A stretch of DNA of 64,000 nt from Charina bottae (GCA_023362775.1 JALMGJ010000002.1:55522914-55586913); one strand, 5' to 3'; shown: positions 1-10,067, numbered from the stretch's first letter. The notes: generated from the sequence alone by a model not told the origin. Numbers and translations: made by a program.

Positions 1-277
1 GGAGGTTCGAATCCCTAGCCCCGCGTGACGGAGTGAGCTCCCGCACTCGCCCCAGCTCTTGCCAACCTAGCAATTCGAAAGCATGCAAATGCAAGTAGAT
101 TAATAGGTACCACTTTGGTGGGTAGATAACAGCGTTCCGCGTGCGTCATGCCAGCCACATGACCGTGGAAACGTCTTCGGACAACGCTGGCTCTTCAGCT
201 AACAAACGGAGATGAGGACCAGCCCCTAGAGTCGGACACGACTGCACAAATGTACGGGGGGAACCTTTACCTTTACT
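1..277 (+). mobile_element. tRNA-derived SINE (type A), cut by window start
   Basis: The left edge starts inside a B-box-like motif (ggttcgaatccc). The body matches the two complete copies at 49.5 and 52.4 kb and ends in cctttacctttac. Near its 3' end it carries agtcggacacgactg, which also occurs in the BovB 3' tails of this window, so BovB reverse transcriptase probably mobilised it (inference). The head resembles a tRNA but this is not a functional tRNA gene. Confidence 0.8.
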
Positions 278-2206
278 TATGTCTTAGGGTGATCATGATA
301 TGTGAATCCATTCAAATGTAGTCTATTCAACAAACATGGATTAACATGCTGTAATACGAGATAAAAAACTGCACTCTTGAAAGGTGATTAAATACATTCC
401 ATAAATAATGTACAACAATACTTGTTGTGTATCATAAGTTACAGTGTACCAGTAAGATACTGGTATCTTTTTTTCCCCAAACAAGCTGCAGTATCTCTGG
501 AGAATTTGTTGAACTAAAAGTCAGTTGCATGGCTGCAAGTCATCTTAAAATTCCAAACTGCAGAATGGGAACAGTAAAAGTTTTTAATAATAGCCATTGT
601 GATGTTAACATCCTTGCTGTGGTGATAAATATGGGCTTGGTAATACTTGATAGGATCAGTGGAGTCTGTTTGTTTACCTTCCAAATATGGATCAAGGAAA
701 ATAACTGGGTCTTTAAAAGTGGTTGTTCCACAGTGGTTGGGTTTATTTTTTTCCCAGTTTGGGCCATGAACATGATTCTTTGTGCCAGGCATGTTGCAAA
801 GGTGGAAGTGCCCCGTCTTTTCAAATAATACAAAGGTGAATTCTGTAGTTTGCATTATTTTACCTTGCTGCTAATTTTATTTAGGTACTGTTAATGGACT
901 GCTGTTAATTTTATCTGATCTCACTGTCCTTGTTTTATTATTAGTTTGCATTTCATATTTTAATGCAGATAACTGCAATTACAAGGCTGTTTATAACCAC
1001 AATAAATAATAACGTTCCAGGAAGGATTTTGGAAAGGAAGACGGAGGTACATGGGGAATTGTAGAGAATAGTTTCCACCTCAGTGCCGAAGCCCATTGGG
1101 AGCAGATTGTGCTACCTCTTTTCTTGATCCTAAACATCAGATATGAGAAGCATTCGGTTTTAACAGCAACAAGAAGACTCAGTTTGCGCACTGCACAAGC
1201 CATAGCATGCTTTAGCTTTGGCTTACTTTGTTTTGTAGATCCAGACAGTGTGATTTATAACCAATGATCATATATATCTTAGCTTACTGTGCAAATTGAG
1301 CCAACTGATATTCAAAAACCATTTTTAAATCTTGGTGTGATATGTGCACCTAGTCAAAAGTGTCCCTTATTATGGTTGAAAATCTGGATAGGACTTAAAA
1401 TATTGGTAGGGTATAAATTGTCTTGGATCCAAAGAAAGCATTTGCATGAAATCATAGCTGTCTTGTTTTTCTTAAACAGCAGTTTCTACCATTGCATTGC
1501 ATAACCTACCTACTTTGTTTAAAAAATAAAGATTTGGGAGAGGTCTGTGATGCTATATCTGTACTAAATTCTCACCCAAACTATTATGGATCTTTAATTC
1601 ACTAATGCTCTACAATTCTTTTTTTATATCCTGGAGGACAGTTGTTTCCTCTTGTTATTGGACACTGAGACATAATGTGCAAAACCACCAGGAAGAATGG
1701 TTAAAGATGGATGAGTGTTGTCATTTCTTTCATGGAATGACAAATTGGCTCTGCCATTCTGAAAATTGCAAAGAAAGAAGAGGGGAAAAAATCTCTATGA
1801 GCCTCGGGGCTGTTTTAGAAGTGATTTCCTTTTAAATGTTATGATAATAATGGGTAAGATATTCAGTAGATGATGGGTGTCTCTGAAGAGGTTATTTCTA
1901 ACTGTATCCAGAGAGATTCTGAAATATATAGTATTAACACTTCAAGGGCAATTCACAGATGTTTTTTCCCTTTACTTCAGTGGTACTATTTCTGTAAGAA
2001 ATAACAGGAGGGATGGATAATACTGAACAGTGGAAGAGCAAAGGAATACAGTAGGTATACCTCAAGCTGGTGTTTAAAAGAAGTCATTTATTACGTGAAG
2101 ACTTCCAAATGCATGAGCTTTAATCTGGTACCAAAAGAAAAGAAAAGTGGCAACACTTAGCTCTTTAGAAAGGCTTTTGGTCAAAAGAAATTGGGCAATC
2201 TTTACA
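278..2206. other. Intergenic stretch, no gene recognised
   Basis: AT-rich, apparently unique sequence. The open frames (for example 427-828 and its reverse shadows) have no recognisable domain and no splice-linked partner. Polyadenylation-like AATAAA motifs occur, so a 3' UTR of an upstream gene is possible, but nothing in the sequence supports a specific gene. Confidence 0.5.
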
Positions 2207-2349
2207 CAGTGGATATAAAGTCTACACACCCCTGTTAAAATGCCAGGTTTTTGAGATGTAAAAAAATCAAACCAAGATAAATCACTTCAGAATTTTTTCC
2301 ACCTTTAATATAACATACAAGCTGTACAATTCAATTGAAAAACAAACTG

Positions 2350-2505
2350 AAATCTGTGGAGTCCTTGGTACTCTCTGAGCCTTGTTGTTTTCTTGCAGAC
2401 ATTTCATTGCCAGGCTAGGCAACATCTTCAGTGTGACTGCAAGAAAACAACAAGGCTCAGAGAGCACCAAGGACTCCACAGTTCAACCCTAAGCTACAAA
2501 TATTC
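2350..2505. mobile_element. Penelope-like hairpin fragment
   Basis: Near-perfect inverted arms at 2354-2398 and 2437-2481 surround a short loop. The arm sequence matches the 3' end of the Penelope-like element at 63.93-64.0 kb (actgaagatgttgcctagcc, aaggctcagagagcacc). The repeat of attgaaa/actgaaa on both sides suggests a short target duplication. On the minus strand the loop contains the CTGAAGA box (2425-2431) of a hammerhead-like motif. It sits inside the left part of the Tc1 element. Confidence 0.75.
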
Positions 2506-2818
2506 TCTTCGATTGAAACTGAAACCTTTTGGGGGGGGGAACCTAGAGTAATGTGGTTGCATAAATGTACACAGCCTCTTATAAGTAGGGATGTGGCTAT
2601 GTTCAGAATTAACCAATCACATTCATTTTTTTAATAAGAATTTTATTAAGTTTGAAACAAAGATAAAAACTGCAAAAAAGTAAAAAAAAAACTACAAAAA
2701 GAAAAAAAACAAAAGGTGTGAAACAAGAAAAAAGAATTTTGAAGATTACATAAAGAAGTGACTTCCAACTTTCAACAGCAAGAATATACAGCAATTTCCA
2801 TATTCAGTCCCTTACTCC

Positions 2819-2831
2819 ATGTATGTATGTA

Positions 2832-2915
<84 letters not shown>

Positions 2916-2985
2916 CATACATACATACATACACATACACATACACATACATACACATACATACATACACACACACACACACTGT
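2819..2985. repeat. Compound (TG)n/(TA)n/(CATA)n microsatellite
   Basis: Consecutive tgta, tg, ta, cata and ca runs. The open frames across it encode only Cys-Val, Tyr-Ile or His-Thr repeats and are not genes. Confidence 0.95.
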
Positions 2986-3065
2986 ATAGTGAGATTGTAA
3001 ACCGCCCAGAGTCCCTGTGAGGGAGTTGGGCGGTGATAAATCGAATAAATAAATAAATATATAAA
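2986..3065 (+). mobile_element. L2/SINE-type 3' tail fragment
   Basis: Contains accgcccagagtccctgtga, then gggcggtgataaat and an (aaat)n tail. The same tail ends the L2 copies and composite SINEs elsewhere in this window. Confidence 0.6.
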
Positions 3066-3107
3066 TTTTCCTCCCCCAAAAGGCATTTATTTAATTATTT
3101 TCTTCCT

Positions 3108-6100
3108 TTGTTGTTGTTCAGTCGTTCAGTCGTGTCCGACTCTTCGTGACCTCATGGACCATAGCACGCCAGGCCTTCCTGTCCTCCACTGTCTCTCGGA
3201 GTTTACTCAAATTCATGTTCATTACATCGGTGATGCTATCTAACCATCTCATCCTCTGCCGTACCCTTCTCCTTTTGCCCTCAGTCTTTCCCAGCATCAG
3301 GGTCTTTTCCAGTGAGTCCTCTCTTCTCATTAGGTGGCCAAAGTATTTGAGCTTCAGCTTCAGCATCTGTCCTTCCAATGAGCAGTCAGGGTTGATTTCC
3401 TTTAGGATTGACTGGTTTGACCTCCTTGCAGTCCAAGGGACTCTCAAGAGTCTTCTCCAGCACCACAGCTCGAAAGCATCAATTCTTCGGCGCTCAGCCT
3501 TCCTTATGGTCCAACTCTCACAGCCATACATTGCTACTGGAAAAACCATAGCTTTAACTATACGGACCTTTGTCGGCAAGGTGATGTCTCTGCTTTTTAA
3601 TATGCTGTCTAGGTTTGCCATAGCTTTCCTTCCAAGGAGCAAGCGTCTTTTAATTTCATGGCTGCAGTCACCGTCTGCGGTGATCTTGGAGCCCAAGAAA
3701 ATAAAATCTGTCACTGCTTCCATTTCTTCCCCTTCTATTTGCCAGGAAGTGATGGGACCAGATGCCATGATCTGGGTTTTTTTAATGTTGAATTTCAAGC
3801 CAGCTTTTGCACTCTCCTCTTTCACCCTCATCAAGAGGCTCTTTAGTTCCTCTTCACTTTCTGCCATTAGGGTGGTATCGTCTGCATATCTGAGGTTGTT
3901 AATATTTTTCCCGGCAATCTTAACTCCGGCTTGTGATTCATCCAGCCCGGCATTTCTCATGATGTACTCTGCATATAAGTTAAATAAGCAGGGTGATAAT
4001 ATACAGCCTTGTCGTACTCCTTTCCCAATTTTGAACCAGTCGGTTGTTCCATGTCCGGTTCTAACTGTTGCTTCTTGACCCACATACAGGTTTCTCAGGA
4101 GACAGGTAAGGTGGTCTGGTACTCCCATCTCTTTAAGACTTTGCCACAGTTTGTTGTGATCCACACAATCAAAGGCTTTAGCGTAGTCAATGAAGCAGAA
4201 GTAGATGTTTTTCTGGAACTCTCTTGCTTTTTCCATGATCCAGCGAATGTTGGCAATCTGATCTCTAGTTCCTCTGCCTCTTCGAAACCCAGCTTGCACT
4301 TCTGGTAGTTCTCGGTTCACATACTGCTGAAGCCTAGCTTGTAGGATTTTGAGCATAACCTTGCTGGCATGTGAAATGAGCGCAATTGTACGGTAGTTTG
4401 AACATTCTTTGGCGTTGCCTTTCTTTGGAATTGGAACGTAAACTGACCTTTTCCAATCCTGTGGCCACTGTTGAGTTTTCCAAATTTGTTGGCATATTGA
4501 GTGCAGCACTTTAACAGCATCATCTTTTAGGATTTTAAATAGCTCAGCTGGGATATTGTCTTCTCCGCTAGCTTTGTTGTTAGTAATGCTTCCTAAGGCC
4601 CACTTGACTTCACTCTCTAGGATGTCCGGCTCAAGGTCAGTGACCACACCATCGTATTTATCAGGGATATTAAGATCTTTCTTGTATAGTTCTTCTGTGT
4701 ATTCTTGCCACCTCTTCTTAATCTCTTCTGCTTCGGTTAGGTCCCTGCCTTTTTTGTCCTTTATCATGCCCATCTTTGCACAAAACGTTCCCTTGATATC
4801 TCCGATTTTCTTGAAGAGATCTCTAGTCTTCCCCATTCTATTGTTTTCCTCGATTTCTTTGCATTGTTCATTTAAGAAGGCCTTCTTATCTCTCCTTGCT
4901 ATTCTCTGGAATTCTGCATTCAGTTGTTTATATCTTTCCCTTTCTCCCTTGCCTTTTGCTTCCCTTCTTTCCTCAGCTATTTGTAAAGCCTCATCAGTCA
5001 GCCACTTTGCTTTCTTGCATTTCTTTTTCTTTGGGATGGTTTTAGTTGCTGCCTCCTGTACAATGTTACGAACCTCCATCCATAGTTCTTCAGGCACTCT
5101 GTCTACCAGATCTAATCCTTTAAATCTATTCCTCACCTCCACTGTATATTCATAAGGGATATGATTTAGGTCATACCTGATTGGTCTAGTGGTTTTCTCT
5201 ACGTTCTTCAATTTAAGCCTAAATTTTGCGATAAGAAGCTCATGATCTGAGCCACAGTCAGCTCCAGGTCTTGTTTTTGCTGATTGTATAGAGCTTCTCC
5301 ATCTTTGGCTGCAAAGTATATAATCAATCTGATTTCGGTATTGACCATCTGGTGATGTCCATGTGTAGAGTCGTCTCTTGTGTTGTTGGAAAAGAGTGTT
5401 TGCTATGACCAGCGTGTTCTCTTGACAAAACTCTATTAGCCTTTGCCCTGCTTCATTTTGTACTCCGAGGCCGAACTTGCCTGTTATTCCGGTTATTTTT
5501 TGACTTCCTACCTTAGCATTCCAGTCCCCTATGATGAAAAGGACATCTTTTTTTGGTGTTAGTTCTAGAAGGTGTTGTAGGTCTTCATAGAACCGGTCAA
5601 CTTCAGCTTCTTTGGCATCAGTGGTTGGGGCATAGACTTGGATCACTGTGATGTTGAATGGTTTGCCTTGGATTCGAACTGAAAGCATTCTGTCGTTTTT
5701 GAGGTTGTACCCCAGTACTGCCTTTCCCACTCTTTTATTGACTATGAGAGCTACTCCATTTCTTCTAAGGGATTCTTGCCCACAGTAGTATATATAATGG
5801 TCTCCTGAATTAAATTCGCCCATTCCTGTCCATTTTAGTTCGCTGATTCCCAATATGTCGATGTTCAATCTTGTCATCTCATGTTTGACCACATCCAGCT
5901 TACCTTGATTCATAGTTCTTACATTCCAGGTTCCTATGCAATATTGTTCTTTACAGCATCGGACTTTCCTTCCACTTCCAGACACATCCACAACTGAGCG
6001 TCCTTTCGGCTTTGGCCCAGCCGTTTCACACTTTCTGGAGCTACTCGGAATTGCCCTCCGCTCTTCCCCAGTAGCATTTTGGACACCTTCCGACCTGAGG

Positions 6101-6304
6101 GGCTCATCTTCCGGCGTCATATCTTTTAGCCTTTTGATACTGTCCATGGGTTTTCTTGGCAAGGATACTGGAGTGGTTTGCCATTCCCTCCTCCAGTGGA
6201 CCACGTTTTGTCAGAACTCTCCATCATGACCTGTTCTTCTTGACCTGACTTCATTGAGTTACGCAAGCCCCTTCGCCACGACAAGGCAGTGATCCATGAA
6301 GGGG
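3108..6304 (-). mobile_element. Full-length BovB (RTE) LINE
   Basis: A perfect 12-bp target duplication, tattttcttcct, flanks it at 3096-3107 and 6305-6316. Read on the minus strand it begins ccccttcatggatcactgcc and ends in the BovB 3' tail with gtcggacacgactgaacgac and (caa)n. Its length (3.2 kb), single long ORF and target duplication make it a complete copy. It lies inside the L1-like block upstream of PPP4R2. Recent activity is inferred because the ORF has no stop or frameshift. Confidence 0.95.
3118..6204 (-). CDS. BovB ORF: AP endonuclease and reverse transcriptase
   Basis: Uninterrupted 1028-codon frame. The AP-type endonuclease spans roughly residues 90-330, with TWNVR near residue 94, YAPT, GDWNAKVG near 226 and SDHELL near 318; these are the usual metal- and phosphate-binding motifs of the family. 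The reverse transcriptase spans about 540-840 and has the YADD active site at about 772-775. The C-terminal part (GCESWTIR onward) is the conserved RTE tail region. The product nicks target DNA and reverse transcribes its RNA at the nick. The first Met is used as start, but a downstream Met (MNQGKLDVV) is also possible, since the N-terminal extension is low in complexity. All landmark catalytic residues are visible, so the copy may be competent. Confidence 0.92.
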   Translation of the reverse strand: MVHWRREWQTTPVSLPRKPMDSIKRLKDMTPEDEPLRSEGVQNATGEERRAIPSSSRKCETAGPKPKGRSVVDVSGSGRKVRCCKEQYCIGTWNVRTMNQGKLDVVKHEMTRLNIDILGISELKWTGMGEFNSGDHYIYYCGQESLRRNGVALIVNKRVGKAVLGYNLKNDRMLSVRIQGKPFNITVIQVYAPTTDAKEAEVDRFYEDLQHLLELTPKKDVLFIIGDWNAKVGSQKITGITGKFGLGVQNEAGQRLIEFCQENTLVIANTLFQQHKRRLYTWTSPDGQYRNQIDYILCSQRWRSSIQSAKTRPGADCGSDHELLIAKFRLKLKNVEKTTRPIRYDLNHIPYEYTVEVRNRFKGLDLVDRVPEELWMEVRNIVQEAATKTIPKKKKCKKAKWLTDEALQIAEERREAKGKGERERYKQLNAEFQRIARRDKKAFLNEQCKEIEENNRMGKTRDLFKKIGDIKGTFCAKMGMIKDKKGRDLTEAEEIKKRWQEYTEELYKKDLNIPDKYDGVVTDLEPDILESEVKWALGSITNNKASGEDNIPAELFKILKDDAVKVLHSICQQIWKTQQWPQDWKRSVYVPIPKKGNAKECSNYRTIALISHASKVMLKILQARLQQYVNRELPEVQAGFRRGRGTRDQIANIRWIMEKAREFQKNIYFCFIDYAKAFDCVDHNKLWQSLKEMGVPDHLTCLLRNLYVGQEATVRTGHGTTDWFKIGKGVRQGCILSPCLFNLYAEYIMRNAGLDESQAGVKIAGKNINNLRYADDTTLMAESEEELKSLLMRVKEESAKAGLKFNIKKTQIMASGPITSWQIEGEEMEAVTDFIFLGSKITADGDCSHEIKRRLLLGRKAMANLDSILKSRDITLPTKVRIVKAMVFPVAMYGCESWTIRKAERRRIDAFELWCWRRLLRVPWTARRSNQSILKEINPDCSLEGQMLKLKLKYFGHLMRREDSLEKTLMLGKTEGKRRRVRQRMRWLDSITDVMNMNLSKLRETVEDRKAWRAMVHEVTKSRTRLND

Positions 6305-6457
6305 TATTTTCTTCCTACTATTCTATATACTTCTGTCCACTATAATCAAAATCCAATTATAAAAACATATAAATGGTCTACTTTTATCATCAATAATACT
6401 ACAACAATCTTAACCCTATTAAACCTAAAAACCAAGCAATTATTATTATACCTTATA

Positions 6458-6979
6458 GATACCTTAAGGGCGCGGTGGCTCAGCGGTTTAAACCACTGAG
6501 CCGTTAGACTGCCGACCATAAGGTTGGCAGTTCGAAACCGCGTGACGAGGTGAGCTCTCGTCACTAGCCCTAGCTCTCTGCCAACCCAGCGATTCGAAAG
6601 CTAATATAGCAAGTAGATAAATGGGTACCACTTACTTACGTGGGGCAATTTGCGGGCGTCCAGCGGAGGGTCGTCCTCGATCCAAGAAAGACCTGGAAGA
6701 GCGGTGATGACGGCGGAGGACGACGGATCCGGAGATACCAGCTTCCTGGACGTCAGCAGCCGGCGCGGAGCAAGGCATTCTGGGACTTGCAGTCCAATGC
6801 CTGCAGCTGAAGAGCCGGTTCCCTTCCTCTCTCCCTGTTGCGCGGTAAAAATTGTAAAAATGTTAAATGATGATGTATAATTGAATAATTGGATATGTAA
6901 TGTTGTAAGCCGCCTAGAGTCCTCCAGTAGGGAGGGGATAGGCGGGGTATAAATAAGACAAATAATAATAATAATAATA
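6458..6979 (+). mobile_element. Composite tRNA-headed SINE with L2-type tail
   Basis: The direct repeat ataccttata at 6448-6457 and 6980-6989 flanks one unit. It starts with a tRNA-like head (ggcgcggtggctcagcgg, B-box-like agttcgaaa), continues like the type A SINE as far as gtaccactt, switches to a GC-rich body (6640-6850), and ends in gtaagccgcctagagtc, ggcggggtataaat and (aat)n. Because one target duplication encloses everything, the chimeric structure was probably mobilised as a unit. Confidence 0.65.
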
Positions 6980-7031
6980 ATACCTTATAAATCTTATAAA
7001 TCCAATAAATCTTAATCCAAATGGTCTAGTG

Positions 7032-7567
7032 CATAGCTTTCCAAACTGTGTGTCACAACAGTTTAGTGCAGGGCTTTCCAAAGTGCCGCCGCTGGCGACA
7101 CACCCGGCGGCGGCGACACGCGCGCGCACAGCAGCGGCGCGGGGGGGCGTGCGGCGGCGCGCGCACGGCAGCGACGCGGGGGGCGTGCGGCTGCACGCGC
7201 GCGCACGGCGGTGGCGCGGGAGGGGCGTGCGGCGGCGCGGGGGCGTGCGGCGGTGTGCGCGTGCATGGCGGCCGCCGCTTCCGGGTGGTGTGGCGACACA
7301 CCACGCTGTGTGTGGCGACACACTTTTGTGTCGCGACACACAGTTTGGAAAGCTCTGGTTTAGTGTGTCACAACACACAGTTTAGTGTGTCGCGAAACAA
7401 CCCAGAAGCGGTGGTGGGGTGCATGGCAGCGGCAGCGGCAGCGACGACGGCAGCGGGGTGCCATCAGCGTTTCTGCGTTTTAGCGAGGCCACCACCGCGC
7501 GTGCCGCCGCCTGCATGCCCCCGCTGCCATTGGTGTGTCGTCAATGGTGGCAGTTTGGAAAGCACTG
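7032..7567. mobile_element. Non-autonomous hAT (outer copy)
   Basis: A perfect 8-bp target duplication, gtctagtg, lies at 7024-7031 and 7568-7575. The terminal repeats are catagctttccaaac and gtttggaaagcactg. It carries repeated gtgtgtcgcgacacac subterminal motifs and a GC-rich filler. The target was the promoter of a Sauria-type SINE. Confidence 0.93.
7069..7357. mobile_element. Non-autonomous hAT (inner copy, hAT within hAT)
   Basis: A perfect 8-bp target duplication, gtttagtg, lies at 7061-7068 and 7358-7365. The ends are cagggctttccaaa and tttggaaagctctg. The interior is extremely CpG-rich. It inserted 37 bp inside the outer hAT, so it is the younger of the two. The long frames across it come from composition and are not genes. 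Confidence 0.93.
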
Positions 7568-8148
7568 GTCTAGTGGTTAAGGCAACAGGCTAGAAACCAG
7601 GAGTCTGAGTTCTAGTCCCACCTCGGGCATGAAAGCCGGCTGGGTGACCTTGGGCCAGTCACTCTCTCTCAGCCCAACGCACTGCACAGGGGGGTTGTTG
7701 TGGGGAAAATAGGAGGAGGAAGGAGTATTAGGTATGTTCGCCACCTTGAGTTATTTATAAAAATAATAAAGGTGGGATAAAAATTAAAGAAATTAAAGAA
7801 AAATGAAATCATAAAAGCCTCGTTTTCAATCCAATTAAACATTCTTAATTTATTCCCCACTTCAAAATAAACCAAGACATTTACATATCTCCCTATTACG
7901 CACAAGGGATTTTTTTTTTTGCAGAAATCAAACGGCCCAACTGCCCCCCTTAAAAACTCAGACTTCTCAGCAAAAGAACTCCCACAAAGCAGATTCTCTT
8001 CTCTACCAAAACATTCCCTCAGAAAGCCGTAACATTCCCTCAGAATAACAACTCTCCCTGTAATCTGTACCTCAGACTGTCGCTTTAACCCCTTCAGCAC
8101 CAAAATGTAGTCTTCGTCTGGCATTTTTATTTATTTTTCCAATTTCTA

Positions 8149-8382
8149 TCACCACCCATCTCCCCCAGAAAGGGGGACTCTGGGCATTGCTTCAGTCTCG
8201 CTGTCAATAGAAAAATCTCTGTCCTTGTCAAAATCTTCATCTTCTTCCATAACAACTTCAGCCAGATGACACACTTTAGAAATCATTTCTTCCCCAATGT
8301 CCCGAAGATTCTGCGGAATAGCCTGATACAAGTCTGAAAGAATCTCTTTGTAAGTCTGCTCAGGTTCACAATAATCCTCCAT
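8149..8382 (-). pseudogene. Short acidic ORF, possible L1 ORF1 start
   Basis: A 77-codon frame rich in Glu and Asp, with no recognised domain. Read on the minus strand, it lies about 0.7 kb inside the 5' end of the L1-like insertion once the hAT and Penelope insertions are subtracted, which is where ORF1 would start. The assignment is positional only. The frame ends at a stop, and no ORF1 coiled coil or RRM is visible. Confidence 0.25.
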
Positions 8383-8415
8383 GTTTCAGGTAGTAGATTA
8401 TGGCACCCCCTAGAT

Positions 8416-8705
8416 CAGAGCTTTCCAAACTGTGTGTCGGGACACGTTAGTGTGTCGGCTGCAGTGTCTGGGTGTGTCGCGGCTGGTGCTGCCTCTGAAC
8501 CCTGCCAGGATTCCACGCAGGTCCTAGGGCCTGCCTTGTGCCTTGCTGCCTGCAAACCTGCTGTGATTCCGCGCAGGTCCTAGTGCCTGACTTGTGCCCT
8601 GCTGTAAGAGTATGTCGCGAAATGATGCCCTGCTGTAAGAGTGTGTCGTGAAATGATGCATGTCTAAAAAGTGTGTCGCCAACATGAAAAGTTTGGAAAG
8701 CTCTG
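8416..8705 (+). mobile_element. Non-autonomous hAT, deletion derivative
   Basis: A perfect 8-bp target duplication, ccctagat, lies at 8408-8415 and 8706-8713. The ends are cagagctttccaaac and gtttggaaagctctg. The last 60 bp (gtcgtgaaatgatgcatgtc and following) match the right end of the transposase-bearing copy at 36517-39316, so it is probably an internally deleted derivative of that lineage. Confidence 0.93.
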
Positions 8706-8714
8706 CCCTAGATA

Positions 8715-9279
8715 GTCTGTAGCTTGAATCATGTCAACTGGATTTCTATTTTCTCAGTGGAAACGTTTCACTCCTTATCCAAGGAGCTTCTTCAGTCTGA
8801 GCAAAGTTAGTAAGGGAATCCTTAAATATGTTTCTAGGGTGGCTGTGTGACCTTGCACCTGGGGCTAGGTCATGGTTATTTTGAGATGTTTATTTCTAAG
8901 TCCCTTTATCATCTAAAGGAGGATCGTTAAGATTACCATGCTGCTGTTGAGCTTGTGAAATGGTCTTAATTAATTAATGGTCTTATTAAGACCATTTCGC
9001 AAGCTCAACAGCAGCATGGTAATCTTAACGATCCTCCTTTAGATGATAAAGGGACTTAGAAATAAACATCTCAAAATAACCATGACCTAGCCCCAGGTGC
9101 AAGGTCACACAGCCACCCTAGAAACATATTTAAGGATTCCCTTACTAACTTTGCTCAGACTGAAGAAGCTCCTTGGATAAGGAGCGAAACGTTTCCACTG
9201 AGAAAATAGAAATCCAGTTGACATGACTCAAGCTACAGACTGTTCCACCTGGATGACTGAGAACCTTCATCGACATCTG
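8715..9279. mobile_element. Penelope-type foldback (long inverted repeat)
   Basis: Two arms of about 250 bp (roughly 8716-8965 and 8985-9238) are nearly perfect inverted copies around an AT-rich centre (ttaattaattaatgg). A 9-bp target duplication, ccctagata, lies at 8706-8714 and 9280-9288. Each arm contains a complete hammerhead-like arrangement; on the + strand CTGAAGA lies at 9160-9166 and GAAA at 9186-9189. It looks like a Penelope insertion with a head-to-head inverted copy. The hAT at 8416 then inserted at its left target duplication. Confidence 0.75.
9154..9202 (+). ncRNA. Hammerhead-like motif in Penelope hairpin (right arm)
   Basis: Stem I ctcag (9154-9158) pairs with ctgag (9198-9202). 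CTGAAGA is at 9160-9166, the stem II is gctcctt/aaggagc, and GAAA is at 9186-9189, followed by acgt, which could only form a very short or intermolecular stem III. The left arm encodes the same on the minus strand. Confidence 0.6.
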
Positions 9280-10067
9280 CCCTAGATACTTGACTCACAC
9301 AGATAGGAGTTAATGAGTTAATAAAAAACTTCTGAGTGAAATTGAAGCAAGAGAATACACTAACAAGCAGCTCTGAAAGAAAGTGAACAGAGGGCTGAAA
9401 ATCAAAACAACAATTTCTGTGTGTAGGAAAATATTAAACCCTTCAAATTTGGTACAAAAATAATAGCAGGGAGGCAAATATTTATTCTCAATTCTCCTTA
9501 GTCTTTAAATGGGAAAACAAGCCAAAACTTTAAAAGATTTTAAAAGTTTAATCCAGAAATAACGATAAGCACCAAGAGAGTCTGCTTCTTCTTACTGTAG
9601 AAAGGGTACAAAGCTTTAAAAAAATATCAAGTGATTTACAAATGGGGTGGCTCGACCTAATGTCCCTTTAAGGCTACAGCGCGGCATGGAAATGATGGCA
9701 TCCCCGCCTCCTTTCATCTCTTACTGGATCATTGCTAACACTGTTTGCGATTCTCTGGCTGCAAGATGGCGTTTTGGAGTACAAATGGGATGATTCTGAC
9801 CGTTTTCTATCCATGAAATCGCTCTAGGGCTTCAGGAAAAACCTGCCTGCGCCCCCCAAAAAGGCTATGTTGTCAGATCTGTCTGTGGAGCTCGCAGACA
9901 CGCCTGTTCTGTCAACCATGTTCCCCACCGGAAGCAAGAATTAACCAATCACATTCAAACTGATGTTAAATAGTAGTCAGTACACACCTGCCATCAATTA
10001 AAGTGACTTTGATCAAGCCCATATAAAGTTCTGCTGTTCTAGTAGGATTTTTCTGACATTTACTCAG

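Larger units (their letters stand above)
7018..7800 (+). mobile_element. Sauria-type SINE interrupted by nested hATs
   Basis: The SINE head (ggtctagtg, A-box region) is split by the hAT at 7032-7567 and resumes as gtctagtggttaaggc. It continues with the conserved body (gccggctgggtgaccttggg) and ends with ttatttataaaaataataaa, ggtgggataaaaatt. Squamate tRNA-derived Sauria SINEs have this structure. Confidence 0.85.
2626..9936 (-). mobile_element. L1-like LINE insertion with many nested elements
   Basis: A 21-bp direct repeat flanks this block (2605-2625 and 9937-9957), and the repeated sequence belongs to the Tc1 element, so the block is one retrotransposition-type insertion. The left edge, read on the minus strand, ends in an AT-rich 3' region with aataaaattcttattaaaaa. 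The right edge (about 9640-9936) reads as a GC-richer 5' UTR. The middle is filled by BovB, SINEs, hATs and a Penelope hairpin. The L1 identity rests on the 3' end style, the long target duplication and strand polarity; no intact ORF remains, so the family call is moderate. Confidence 0.6.

Noticed and set aside
427..828. 133-codon ORF upstream
   Set aside because: No recognisable domain, overlapping frames on the other strand, and no splice context; treated as chance.
2758..3086. Cys-Val and His-Thr repeat ORFs
   Set aside because: Translations of a TG/TA microsatellite.
4556..5155. Long + strand ORFs over 3146-6229
   Set aside because: They lie antisense to the intact BovB ORF and contain only reverse-complement shadow sequence rich in Ser and Leu.
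7029..7593. Ala/Arg-rich ORFs around 7.0-7.6 kb
   Set aside because: They arise from the CpG-rich interiors of two nested hAT copies.
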